This document shows positions 26,952-36,005 of a stretch of 56,003 nt of DNA, in pieces. Made by a program: the position numbers and the translations under genes. A model generated the notes under the pieces. It was not told the DNA's origin and ran no database searches. It saw nothing but the letters and a program-made list of their open reading frames with translations. Position 1 is the stretch's first letter, and every line of letters begins with the position of its first letter. Origin of the DNA: Bacteroidetes bacterium GWF2_33_38 (GTDB lineage: Bacteria; Bacteroidota; Bacteroidia; Bacteroidales; GWF2-33-38); assembly GCA_001769505.1 (NCBI GenBank), contig MEOF01000060.1, positions 1 through 56,003 on the forward strand. The letters run 5' to 3'.

Positions 26952-29943
26952 TATGTATCAAATGCTTTAAAATATCTTGTCCATCTTCAAATGCCTTTGT
27001 TTCTGTCCAGTTTTGATTAATGTCTTTTTTTAGAATATAAATACAGTCTTTACCAAAGATAAATTCTTGATACAGAAAGAAGTTACCCATTTTATTTTCT
27101 TTAAAAATCTGTTCTAATGTATAGTACCCAACTTTCTTTGCCGTAGGATTGTCATTTGTGCCAAAAAAAACTTTTAAAACTCTTAAATTGAAAGCAATAA
27201 AGTTTTCAATAGTAATTTTTTGTGAAAAATAAAACTCTAAAGTTTCTATCAAAGTATCTTCGTAGTTTTTAATTAAAGAAGGTGTTGTTGGCTTTTTTGC
27301 ATTAAGTAAAAAATAGTCTTTAATTCGTTGCTTTTCCAAGTAGGATAACTCATATAAATCAAAAATGAGTTCATTCAATTCATTTTCTTTTTTTGAGTAT
27401 TCATACTTTCCATCGGTCAGGTCTTTGCTTATATTAGATATTTGAGTTACTAAATCTTGGTCTAATTCTTTTGGAATTGGGATATTTTTAATTGCAGATA
27501 AATCAATATTTGAATAATTTGCCTCACCTCTTTTCCTGTCAAAAAGGTTTAAATAATAATTACATATTTCTGAATTTAACAAAGCAGTAATTAAATAGTA
27601 TAAATTTTCTTTTTTTAGAGTTATACAGAATATATATGTAGAAAATGCAATCGTGTAATCAGCAAAAGCCGCATTAATTTTTCCACCAAACCTATTTAAT
27701 AATATTTTCTTTTCGCTAAAAGAACTTATTGAATTAAACCTTCTGAAATTATTATTATTTATCTCTGATAATTTAATAAATAAATCATTATCAACTTTAA
27801 AAGGGGATATTTTTTTTGCTGAATATAAATAAGGAACGGAGGAATTATCAATATACTCATTTGTCAAATATTTTTCTTTAGCATATTCTAAATGAAATTT
27901 ATTTCTTTCATTTTGGGCTAATTTATTAAAATCCTCATCAGTTATATTAAAATACGCTGCAAGTCTTTTATTCTGAATACGTTCTAATCCTCTATATGTA
28001 ATTTGATTTGTATTTAGTATTGAAATCAAACATTTATTATCTCTGATTTTTTTAACTAAATTTCTATCAAAATCATTTCCTATCAAAAAATCTCTTAATC
28101 CTATCTGTTTTTCAATAAGTTTTCCCTGCTCAATTTGAATAACTTTATCCTCTTGAATTATCAACAATTCAAATGGTTTTTCTGAGAACAATCCTTTATC
28201 AACAGAATAGTAATCAATTACATTATTCTTGTAGTTATTAGTTAAAACAATTGCCACAACGCTTTCTTTTGGTTTTTTAAACAAAATGTCTTTTACCCTC
28301 GAAAGCTCATATATTTTTTCAATTCCATAATTTGAATAAAAGAAATTTTGAAACTTTTCGGCTTCATTATAGAAATTAGAGCTATTCGATACAAATCCAA
28401 ATCTTGTATCAAGCTTACTCCACTCTTTTATTTTTAGTAAGAAGCATTGCGAAATCTGGTATCCATCAATAATATTTTTTGCAATATGTATATTTCCTAA
28501 ATGCTCAAGTTGATAGTTGTTTGTGAAATCCTTTGCTTCTTCACTTACTTCTTTTCTTACAAACGGAGGATTTCCTACTATGTAATCAAATGTTTTGTCT
28601 TTAAAAGCAGGATTATCAATGTCTAAAGTATTCTGACAGATGATATTTTTATAGAAATCATATTCTTTAAAAATCGTGATTTCATTATTCTTCTTTAATT
28701 CATTTGCTATAAACAATTTGATTTCTTCTGCTGGTATATTTTTGAAAATCTGTAACGAAAGAGAAAACAGTGTAAACCTTTTTGCTGTTAATTCCTTTTC
28801 AATCCCATAAATATTATCAAATAAAAGTTTAGTCCTAAATATTATTTTAGCAATATTATTTTCAGGTTCTTTGTTTTGTTTCTGTGCTATTTCTAAAAGC
28901 CTTTGATAACCAACAACAAGGAACATTCCAGAGCCGCATGAAGGGTCTAAAATTGAGCCTATTTTATCATCATTTATTACATCATCAACAATTAATTGGA
29001 CTAATTTTTTTGGGGTATAGTAAATTCCGTTTTCCTTTTGTTTTTCTGATAAGAAAACTTCATAAATATAACTAATAAGCTCAATGGGTAATAAATTAAA
29101 TTGAAAATCGAATAATCTTAATTGTCCTGTTTTTTCTGTATTAAATGAAGCTGCTATTAAATTGCGAACATCACTAGTTAAATATATATCATCAATTGTT
29201 GGATGGTCGAATAAGGCATTATTAAAGATTTCGTGAATTTTTTCAAATAAGATATTTACTTCGGTTGGATTATTTTTTAATAATTTTCTGTAATCAAGAG
29301 TAGAATCTTTAAAATAATGATTATAAAAGTGTGAGTTAATAATATGCTTATCTTCTAAAAATTTAATATAAAGCGTTCTATCTATTAAAGCTTGTACAAC
29401 TTTATTTAATTCATTTTCTTCAGAAATTAAATTGTTTAAGGTGTTATAAAGCTTGTCTTTCAAGTCCTTTAAAGTAGAAACTAACTCTTTATCAATTCCT
29501 TTGCACTTTGCTTTATCAATATACCTTTGATAGTTTAACCAAAAAGCACCACTATCAAACTGCCATTTATTGATATTTTCAAGTTTATCTAAATCTTTTT
29601 GAATAGTTGAAAAGGTTTCTAAAATACTCTCTTTGTTACTTATTTTAGGTGAGTATTTAGCATAATACATATCTAATTTTGAGTCATCATTAGGATAATA
29701 GAAAATTAAATCTGCATCATTTCTATTCCATATATATTTTCTGATTTCTTCAAATTCAGAAGTCTCTAAGTATGTTGTAATTAAATAAAATGAAGTATTG
29801 GTATTTTTGGGGCTTTTGTAATAGAAAACAGATTTTTTAAGTCTTTCAGTTAAAGCATAATTTTTTTCTACATCAATAGGTTTAGGCTTCAAATCTACTT
29901 TGAAGTTAAAACCCAAATCAGAGAAAATGTTTACATAATTCAT
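26926..29943 (-). CDS. N6-adenine DNA methyltransferase with target-recognition domain (restriction-modification)
   Basis: The protein has 1005 residues, large for a methyltransferase. Residues 1-~290 have no assigned domain. The catalytic part holds GIYYTPKKLVQLIVDD, the SAM-binding motif I DPSCGSGMFLVVG near residue 332 and the catalytic NPPFV near residue 457, which identify the Eco57I/TaqI/type I N6-adenine class. Residues ~640-860 resemble a TaqI-type target-recognition domain, so no separate HsdS is needed. The last 100 residues are a small extra domain. The nuclease gene overlaps its 3' end. The layout suggests a type II-like system with separate M and R proteins. Recognition sequence unknown; likely horizontally acquired. 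Confidence 0.87.
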   Translation of the reverse strand: MNYVNIFSDLGFNFKVDLKPKPIDVEKNYALTERLKKSVFYYKSPKNTNTSFYLITTYLETSEFEEIRKYIWNRNDADLIFYYPNDDSKLDMYYAKYSPKISNKESILETFSTIQKDLDKLENINKWQFDSGAFWLNYQRYIDKAKCKGIDKELVSTLKDLKDKLYNTLNNLISEENELNKVVQALIDRTLYIKFLEDKHIINSHFYNHYFKDSTLDYRKLLKNNPTEVNILFEKIHEIFNNALFDHPTIDDIYLTSDVRNLIAASFNTEKTGQLRLFDFQFNLLPIELISYIYEVFLSEKQKENGIYYTPKKLVQLIVDDVINDDKIGSILDPSCGSGMFLVVGYQRLLEIAQKQNKEPENNIAKIIFRTKLLFDNIYGIEKELTAKRFTLFSLSLQIFKNIPAEEIKLFIANELKKNNEITIFKEYDFYKNIICQNTLDIDNPAFKDKTFDYIVGNPPFVRKEVSEEAKDFTNNYQLEHLGNIHIAKNIIDGYQISQCFLLKIKEWSKLDTRFGFVSNSSNFYNEAEKFQNFFYSNYGIEKIYELSRVKDILFKKPKESVVAIVLTNNYKNNVIDYYSVDKGLFSEKPFELLIIQEDKVIQIEQGKLIEKQIGLRDFLIGNDFDRNLVKKIRDNKCLISILNTNQITYRGLERIQNKRLAAYFNITDEDFNKLAQNERNKFHLEYAKEKYLTNEYIDNSSVPYLYSAKKISPFKVDNDLFIKLSEINNNNFRRFNSISSFSEKKILLNRFGGKINAAFADYTIAFSTYIFCITLKKENLYYLITALLNSEICNYYLNLFDRKRGEANYSNIDLSAIKNIPIPKELDQDLVTQISNISKDLTDGKYEYSKKENELNELIFDLYELSYLEKQRIKDYFLLNAKKPTTPSLIKNYEDTLIETLEFYFSQKITIENFIAFNLRVLKVFFGTNDNPTAKKVGYYTLEQIFKENKMGNFFLYQEFIFGKDCIYILKKDINQNWTETKAFEDGQDILKHLIHNGNGKRIH

Positions 29944-30472
29944 TTGCTTTTAATAACTTATTGTTTTATAGTATTTTTTTTAAAGCAATAAAGATAACAA
30001 ATAAGAGGCAAATTCGCCTATAAAAATTAGCATTTTTATCTTATAAATTTCAAATTAATCGATTTTAGCACGAGAACCTTCATTCTTTGGCTCTAACTAA
30101 TTTATACATCCCCCTTTTTACCAAATACAAGTCATTAATATTTTCTAAAAATACAAAATAAATATTTAGTCAAATAATTTTAAAAGAGTAATTTTTGTGA
30201 GATGATGAGCTTCAAGCAAAATAAAAAAACCGCCAAATCAACAAGCTTATGAAAAGATTGGTAATTTAACAAGTCAAGAATCATAATTTTTTTTAAGTTT
30301 GTTTTTTTTTCTAATTGTTCGGTCTTTTTTTAGATTTCTCCTATCGTCGAAATGACAATGTGTTGATTTTTAGTTATTTGTCGTTCATATGCCAAGCGAG
30401 GAGTTTTGCTAATAACCAACATATTGTAAAAAATTGACCGAAATAGTGTTATTTGTAATCATTGAAATATAA
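29944..30472. other. 529-base intergenic region, AT-rich, no gene seen
   Basis: Separates the restriction-modification genes from the second M24 peptidase; both neighbours start here and diverge. I see no open frame with protein-like content. It includes a small AGGC/GCCT inverted repeat near 30,012-30,025 and a dispersed REP-like unit at 30,332. Promoters for both genes must lie here, but I find no exact TAnnTTTG box. Confidence 0.6.
30332..30359 (+). repeat. Dispersed REP-like unit (AGATTTCTC ... CGAAATGACAAT)
   Basis: The unit AGATTTCTCCTA then TCGTCGAAATGACAAT matches, in the same or opposite orientation, units at 43,700-43,775 and 44,499-44,574. It is a single copy here. Confidence 0.6.
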
Positions 30473-31747
30473 ATGAGATATAAAAAAATAAAGCCCGACT
30501 TGTTTATTAAAAATCGAAAAAAGCTATCCGACATTTTAGTTAAAAGTTCGGTCTTTGTGGTTTTTTCGTCCGATGAATTTATCAGAAACGGAGATCAATT
30601 TCACAAGTTTCGTCAAAACTCCGACCTTTTTTATTTAACCGGAATAGAACAGGAAAAAACAATTTTATGTATTGGGAATCAACATTCGATTGAAGAACAG
30701 TTATTTATTCTTCGTCCAAACGAAAAAATGGAAATCTGGAATGGTCATAAACTCACCATAAAAGAAGCCCAACAAATTTCGGGAATCAAAAATGTAAAAT
30801 ACATCGACGAATTTGAAAGCTATGTTGATTCGATAATTCCAAAACTCGAAAACATTTATCTCGACAATGTTATTGCTTCGAAAAATAACGTTGAATATAG
30901 CCACAAGTCGCTTCGATTTTATAAGGAATCTCTTAAAAAATATCCACATTTGAGCGTGCACGGATTTGAAAAAACCCTACACATTTTAAGAACGATAAAA
31001 GAACCCGAAGAAATTCGGCTTATCGAAAAAGCCTGCGAGATTACTCATAAAACATTCAACAAAATTCTTAAAATCGTTGACCCGAACATAAAAGAATACG
31101 AAGTAGAAGCAGAAATTACTTACGAATTTAATAAATCGGGGGCAAATCACGCATATCGTCCAATTGTAGCATCGGGAATAAATGCATGCTCGCTTCATTA
31201 TATCGAAAACGACAAAGTCTGCAACAATAACGATTTATTGCTGTTGGACTTTGGAGCAGAATATGCAAATTACGCCTCCGACTGTTCGAGAACCATTCCC
31301 GTAAACGGAAAATTCACCAAGCGGCAACTCGACTGTTATAATGCTGTATTGTCGGTATTCAACGAAGCTCGTAAGTTATTCGTTCCGGGAAATAGCATCG
31401 AAAAAATAAACGAAACCGTGAATAAATTAATGGAGGAGGAAATGATTAAACTCGGTTTATTTACAGCAGATGATGTAAAGAATCAAGACAAGGACTTTCC
31501 ATTGTACCGAAAGTATTTTATGCACGGAACTTCACATTTTATGGGATTAGACGTTCACGATGTGGGAAATAAAACCGATATTCTGCAAAAAGGCATGATT
31601 TTGACTTGCGAACCCGGATTATATATCAAAGAAGAAGCAATTGGAATTAGAATCGAAAACGACATATTGGTCGATGATGTTCCGATTGATTTAATGGCAA
31701 ATATCCCCATTGAAGCCAGAGAAATCGAAAAATTAATGAAAAGATAA
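30473..31747 (+). CDS. M24 family aminopeptidase (second Xaa-Pro peptidase)
   Basis: The protein has 424 residues. It has an aminopeptidase P-type N-terminal domain (FRQNSDLFYLTG) and an M24 catalytic domain with LLDFGAEY and SDCSR (Asp ligands), MHGTSHFMGLDVHD (His), TCEPGLYI and IRIENDI (Glu ligands), so all metal ligands are kept. It should remove N-terminal residues from Xaa-Pro peptides. Its stop codon directly abuts the ATG of the DUF454 gene. It is clearly related to, but not a close copy of, the protein at 16,600. Confidence 0.92.
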   Translation: MRYKKIKPDLFIKNRKKLSDILVKSSVFVVFSSDEFIRNGDQFHKFRQNSDLFYLTGIEQEKTILCIGNQHSIEEQLFILRPNEKMEIWNGHKLTIKEAQQISGIKNVKYIDEFESYVDSIIPKLENIYLDNVIASKNNVEYSHKSLRFYKESLKKYPHLSVHGFEKTLHILRTIKEPEEIRLIEKACEITHKTFNKILKIVDPNIKEYEVEAEITYEFNKSGANHAYRPIVASGINACSLHYIENDKVCNNNDLLLLDFGAEYANYASDCSRTIPVNGKFTKRQLDCYNAVLSVFNEARKLFVPGNSIEKINETVNKLMEEEMIKLGLFTADDVKNQDKDFPLYRKYFMHGTSHFMGLDVHDVGNKTDILQKGMILTCEPGLYIKEEAIGIRIENDILVDDVPIDLMANIPIEAREIEKLMKR

Positions 31748-32128
31748 ATGCAATACGGTTTTTTGAAATATCTTTTTATTGTACTCGGAATATTCTCGCT
31801 GTTTTTTGGAATAATCGGGCTATTTCTTCCCTTGTTACCGACAACTCCATTTTTACTATTATCGGCATTTTTATTTTGTCGAAGTTCGAAAAAACTTCAC
31901 AATTGGCTGCACAACAATCGAATATTTGGAAAATATCTAAAATCGTATAGCGAAGGCAGGGGGATTTCGTTGAAATTAAAAATTTTTGTCCTTACTCTTT
32001 TGTATGGAACAATTTTATATTCTGTATTTTTTGTCGTCGAAAATAGTTTGATAAAAATATTGCTAATTGGCATTGCTGTTGGGGTTTCAGTCCATATTTT
32101 CGCAATTAAAACAAACAAGAATTGTTGA
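31748..32128 (+). CDS. YbaN/DUF454 family inner-membrane protein
   Basis: The protein has 126 residues and three to four membrane helices. The family signature GIIGLFLPLLPTTPFLLLSA followed by CRSSKKLHNWLHNNRIFGKY is clear. Function is not established for the family. It abuts the M24 gene without a gap, so it is co-transcribed and probably translationally coupled. Confidence 0.88.
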   Translation: MQYGFLKYLFIVLGIFSLFFGIIGLFLPLLPTTPFLLLSAFLFCRSSKKLHNWLHNNRIFGKYLKSYSEGRGISLKLKIFVLTLLYGTILYSVFFVVENSLIKILLIGIAVGVSVHIFAIKTNKNC

Positions 32129-32162
32129 TTGTCCAAATACAACCCTAAACTCGTTATTATTA

Positions 32163-32195
32163 AACATTGACAAAGTTTCGAACTTTGTCAATGTT
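32163..32195. terminator. Perfect 15-bp hairpin between convergent genes
   Basis: AACATTGACAAAGTT, three bases, then its exact complement AACTTTGTCAATGTT. It lies between the stops of the converging DUF454 and gpsA genes, where a bidirectional terminator is expected. Neither strand has a proper T-run after the stem (the A-run is on the wrong side), so it may instead be a mobile palindromic repeat. Confidence 0.55.
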
Positions 32196-32229
32196 AAAAA
32201 AAAGGTATATTATTTTGTAGTCAGAAAAA

Positions 32230-33228
32230 TTACCTCAACTCTTCGGTCAATAATTTAATTTCGATATCTGGCGAGATTTTTCCGTATAGAATATTGTAAA
32301 CCGCATTGCATATCGGCATATGCACATTGTATTGTTTGTTGATTTCGTAAATACTTTGTGTAGCATAATATCCTTCGGCAACCATATTCATTTCCAATTG
32401 TGCCGATTTTACCGAATATCCTTTGCCAATCATGTTCCCAAAAGTTCGATTTCTACTAAATTGCGAATATGCTGTTACCAATAAATCGCCCAAGTAAACA
32501 GAACTGTCGATGTCGCGATGTTTTGGGTGTATCACATCTATAAACCGTTTCATTTCTTGTATGGCATTTGAAATAAGCACAGCCTGAAAATTATCGCCAA
32601 ATCCAACTCCGTGACAAATTCCTGCAGCAACTGCCATAATATTTTTTAAAACCGTTCCGTATTCAGACCCAATCATGTCGTCAGAAATAGTGGTTTTGAT
32701 ATACCTACACTCCATAAGATTCGAAATGTGTCGTGCATTTTCCGAAAAATTCGAAGCTACCGTTAAATACGACAATCGTTCTAATGCAACTTCTTCGGCA
32801 TGGCACGGACCTGACACAATAGCCATGTTATCTTTCGACACCTTGTATTTTTCGTTGAAAAAAGTACAAACAGTTTGATTTTCTTCAGGAATAATACCTT
32901 TTATTGCCGAAACAATGTATTTATCTTCCAAATCTTTAGCTGTAATTCCTTCGATAGTAACTTTTAAAAAAGCCGAAGGAACAACAAAGAAAATAATTTC
33001 GGAATCCAAAATTGCATCTTTGGCATTACCGTACAATTTCAACTTGCTTGTGTCGAGTTCTACCGAACTTAAAAAATTCGGATTATGATGATGTCTTTTA
33101 ATGAAATTAATTGCGTCTTTTGAACGAACATACCAATTGATTTTATCGATATTGTTCGATAATATTTTTACAATAGCTGTTGCCCAACTACCTTCACCGA
33201 TTACTGCTATTTTCGATTTTTTATTCAT
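32230..33228 (-). CDS. gpsA: Glycerol-3-phosphate dehydrogenase [NAD(P)+]
   Basis: The protein has 332 residues. It reduces dihydroxyacetone phosphate to sn-glycerol-3-phosphate for phospholipid synthesis. The N-terminal Rossmann motif is IAVIGEGSWATAIV, the conserved catalytic-side lysine is in VSAIKGI, and the C-terminal domain has GSEYGTVLKNIMAVAAGI and the GDLLVTAYSQFSRNRTFG signature. Length is normal. It is a single gene convergent with DUF454, with lysS upstream beyond a repeat-filled gap. Confidence 0.93.
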   Translation of the reverse strand: MNKKSKIAVIGEGSWATAIVKILSNNIDKINWYVRSKDAINFIKRHHHNPNFLSSVELDTSKLKLYGNAKDAILDSEIIFFVVPSAFLKVTIEGITAKDLEDKYIVSAIKGIIPEENQTVCTFFNEKYKVSKDNMAIVSGPCHAEEVALERLSYLTVASNFSENARHISNLMECRYIKTTISDDMIGSEYGTVLKNIMAVAAGICHGVGFGDNFQAVLISNAIQEMKRFIDVIHPKHRDIDSSVYLGDLLVTAYSQFSRNRTFGNMIGKGYSVKSAQLEMNMVAEGYYATQSIYEINKQYNVHMPICNAVYNILYGKISPDIEIKLLTEELR

Positions 33229-33234
33229 AACATT

Positions 33235-33402
33235 TAGTTATAAAGTTCATAAAGTTTATAAAGTCCATAAAGTTTGGAGTGTAGTTAAATTGATAAGCTT
33301 ATTCGCTAATAATTTTTTTGATTTAGTTAAACACGATAACCTAACAACAAAAATCAACGATTTCAACTTTACAAACTCTATGGACTTTACAAACTTTTAA
33401 CT
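33235..33402. repeat. Imperfect inverted repeat with AAAGTYYAT-type tandem units
   Basis: The left arm holds tandem TTCATAAAGTTTATAAAGTCC-like units (33,240-33,280). The right arm (33,361-33,402) is close to its reverse complement (TATGGACTTTACAAACTT). About 80 bases lie between the arms. It fills the gpsA-lysS gap. Similar TTTATGAACTTT/ACGAACTTTAC sequence occurs at 44,590-44,625 and a fragment near 43,652. Confidence 0.6.
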
Positions 33403-33405
33403 AAT

Positions 33406-35127
33406 TTATTTGCACCAATTTCTAACATCTTCAACACTTGGATTTGCTAATTCCAATTTGTGCTTTTTGTTCATTCCACAAAGTTCTTGATGAAATTTAT
33501 TTGGATTTACTTTTTTAAACGAATCAACCGTCATATATCCCATTTTTTGAATCACAGATATCCAATTTTCAGGAATACCCATTTGTAAATATTTTTCGTT
33601 ATCGTCACGCATGCTTTTCTTCTCTGGTCGCATTTGTGGGAAAAACAATACATCTTGAATCGAATGCGAGTTGGTCATCATCATTGTAAGGCGGTCGATT
33701 CCAATTCCCAAACCGGCAGTTGGAGGCATCCCAAATTCAATTGATTTTAGAAAATCTTCATCAAGCATCATAGCTTCTTCGTCGCCTCTTTTTGCAAGAA
33801 GCAATTGTTCTTCGAAACGATTTCGCTGGTCGATTGGGTCATTTAACTCCGAATATGCGTTACAAAGTTCTTTTCCATTACAAATTGCTTCAAAACGCTC
33901 TACCAACCCTTCTTTTGTTCTGTGCTTTTTAGCTAACGGCGACATTTCAACCGGATAATCGGTAATAAAAGTCGGTTGAATTAATTTTGCTTCACATGTT
34001 TCGCCAAAAATTTCATCAATCAACTTTCCTTTTCCCATGCTTTCGTCAATTTTGACTTCAAGTTTTGTAGCCGTTTTTCGAAGTTCTTCTTCGTTCATTT
34101 CCGAAATGTCGATTCCAGTATATTCTTTTATCGCTTCAAACATGGTTAAGCGTTTCCATGGGCTTTTGAAATTTATTACGTTTTCGCCTACCTGAACGCT
34201 TGTAGTTCCATGTAATTCGATTGCAATTTTTTCAACCATTTCTTCCACAAGTTTCATCATCCAATTGTAATCTTTGTATGCTACATACAGTTCCATTTGC
34301 GTAAATTCTGGATTATGAAAACGATCCATTCCTTCGTTACGAAAATCTTTTGCAAACTCGTAAACGCCTTCAAATCCACCAACAATAAGTCGTTTCAAAT
34401 AAAGTTCATTAGCAATACGCAAATATAAGGTTGTATCCAACGAATTATGATGTGTTTTGAACGGACGAGCAGCAGCTCCGCCGTAAAGAGGTTGAAGCAC
34501 AGGAGTCTCAACTTCTAAATAACCTTTATCTGATAAAAATTGACGCATGGTATTTACCAATTTGCTTCGTTTTATAAAGGTTTCTTTAACGTGATGATTA
34601 ACGATTAAATCCAACGAACGATTTCGGTATCGTTGTTCAGGGTCAGTAAAAGCATCGAAAGTTGTTCCTTCTTTTTCTTTAACAATAGGAAGAGGACGTA
34701 TCGATTTGCTCAAAATTGTCATTGAATTGGCACGAATAGAAATTTCGCCCATTTTGGTAATAAAAACATCGCCTTTAACACCAATAATATCTCCAATATC
34801 GAGCAATCGTTTAAACACAGTATTGTATAATGTTTTGTCTTCGTCAGGAGAAATAATATCGCGATTAACATAAACCTGTACTTTTCCGGTATGGTCTTGA
34901 AGCTCAACAAATGAAGCACTTCCCATAATTCTACGACTCATGATACGTCCAGCAAAACTTATGTTTTGAAAATTGTTTTTTTCTTCGCTAAAATTATCTT
35001 TTATATCTACTGCTGTAACATTTACTTCAAATTCATCAGCAGGGTAAGGATTAATTCCTAAACTTCTTAACTCTTCGAGAGAATTTCTTCGAATAATTTC
35101 CTGTTCGCTTAAGTCTAAATGGCTCAT
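33406..35127 (-). CDS. lysS: Lysyl-tRNA synthetase, class II
   Basis: The protein has 573 residues and charges tRNA-Lys. An N-terminal OB-fold anticodon-binding domain ([20 protein letters not shown]) precedes the catalytic core with motif 2 [18 protein letters not shown] and motif 3 [13 protein letters not shown]. The C-terminal ~75 residues after the core (FFPQMRPE onwards) form a small extension common in Bacteroidota LysS. The start at 35127 gives [10 protein letters not shown]. Confidence 0.96.
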   Translation of the reverse strand: MSHLDLSEQEIIRRNSLEELRSLGINPYPADEFEVNVTAVDIKDNFSEEKNNFQNISFAGRIMSRRIMGSASFVELQDHTGKVQVYVNRDIISPDEDKTLYNTVFKRLLDIGDIIGVKGDVFITKMGEISIRANSMTILSKSIRPLPIVKEKEGTTFDAFTDPEQRYRNRSLDLIVNHHVKETFIKRSKLVNTMRQFLSDKGYLEVETPVLQPLYGGAAARPFKTHHNSLDTTLYLRIANELYLKRLIVGGFEGVYEFAKDFRNEGMDRFHNPEFTQMELYVAYKDYNWMMKLVEEMVEKIAIELHGTTSVQVGENVINFKSPWKRLTMFEAIKEYTGIDISEMNEEELRKTATKLEVKIDESMGKGKLIDEIFGETCEAKLIQPTFITDYPVEMSPLAKKHRTKEGLVERFEAICNGKELCNAYSELNDPIDQRNRFEEQLLLAKRGDEEAMMLDEDFLKSIEFGMPPTAGLGIGIDRLTMMMTNSHSIQDVLFFPQMRPEKKSMRDDNEKYLQMGIPENWISVIQKMGYMTVDSFKKVNPNKFHQELCGMNKKHKLELANPSVEDVRNWCK

Positions 35128-35156
35128 AATTATTAATCTAACTATTAAATTGAGTG

Positions 35157-35164
35157 CAAAGATA
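35157..35164 (-). promoter_or_regulatory. -7 box (TATCTTTG) upstream of lysS
   Basis: An exact TAnnTTTG match on the minus strand, 30 bases before the lysS ATG, in the divergent lysS-lipB region. A -33 element is not obvious. Confidence 0.45.
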
Positions 35165-35293
35165 CAATTTTATTAAAGCCATCATTGTAAAAGTTGTTTG
35201 ATTTAATATAAAAAACAAAAAAAAACTAACTATATTTACCTACGAAACATTTACACGCAAGCCAATTGTAAGTGTTTGATATACAGCACACAA

Positions 35294-36001
35294 ATGAAAA
35301 AGCACGTTGTCTATAAAAACTTAGGAATTATCAATTATAAAAAAGCTTGGGATTTTCAAGAAGATTTATTTCAAGAAATCGTTGGCGTTAAATTAAAAAA
35401 TCGAGAAGTTGAAAAATCTCTTGCAAAGCCGACTCCTAATTATCTTTTGTTTTGCGAACACCCCAATGTATATACACTTGGCAAAAGCGGCGATGAACAA
35501 AATTTACTCGTTACCGAAAACTATTTAAAGAGTCAAGGGGCTGAGTTTTACAAAATAAACCGAGGTGGCGACATTACATATCACGGGCCAGGGCAAATTG
35601 TTGGTTATCCGATTTTAGATTTAGATAATTTTTATTTAGATATACATCGCTACATGCGAGATTTGGAAGAAGTAATTATTCAAACCATTGCTGAATTTGG
35701 AATTGTAGGAGATCGATTAAAAGGAGCAACCGGAGTTTGGATTGAGCCGGAAACACCAAAAGCCCGAAAAATTTGTGCAATGGGAGTCCGAGCAAGCCGT
35801 TGGGTTACTATGCACGGGTTTGCATTAAATGTAAATACCGATTTAAAATATTTTACAAATATAAATCCGTGTGGCTTTATCGATAAAGGAGTAACCTCTT
35901 TTGAAAAAGAACTCGGAAGACAAGTGAACTTAAAAGATGTTCATGAAATATTAAAAAGTAAGTTTGAAGCTGTTTTTCAAGCAAAATTAATTACATCGTA
36001 A
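35294..36001 (+). CDS. lipB: Lipoyl(octanoyl) transferase
   Basis: The protein has 235 residues from the ATG at 35294; an in-frame TTG at 35276 is less likely. It moves octanoyl from acyl carrier protein to lipoyl-dependent enzymes. Motifs are RGGDITYHGPGQIVGYPI, the catalytic lysine region KICAMGVRASRWVTMHG, and the acyl-accepting cysteine in NPCGFIDKGVTS. It precedes recJ by four bases on the same strand. Confidence 0.94.
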   Translation: MKKHVVYKNLGIINYKKAWDFQEDLFQEIVGVKLKNREVEKSLAKPTPNYLLFCEHPNVYTLGKSGDEQNLLVTENYLKSQGAEFYKINRGGDITYHGPGQIVGYPILDLDNFYLDIHRYMRDLEEVIIQTIAEFGIVGDRLKGATGVWIEPETPKARKICAMGVRASRWVTMHGFALNVNTDLKYFTNINPCGFIDKGVTSFEKELGRQVNLKDVHEILKSKFEAVFQAKLITS

Positions 36002-36005
36002 GCGA

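Noticed and set aside
35276-35293. TTG start for lipB
   Set aside because: An ATG 18 bases downstream gives the family-typical N-terminus (MKKHVVYKNLG).
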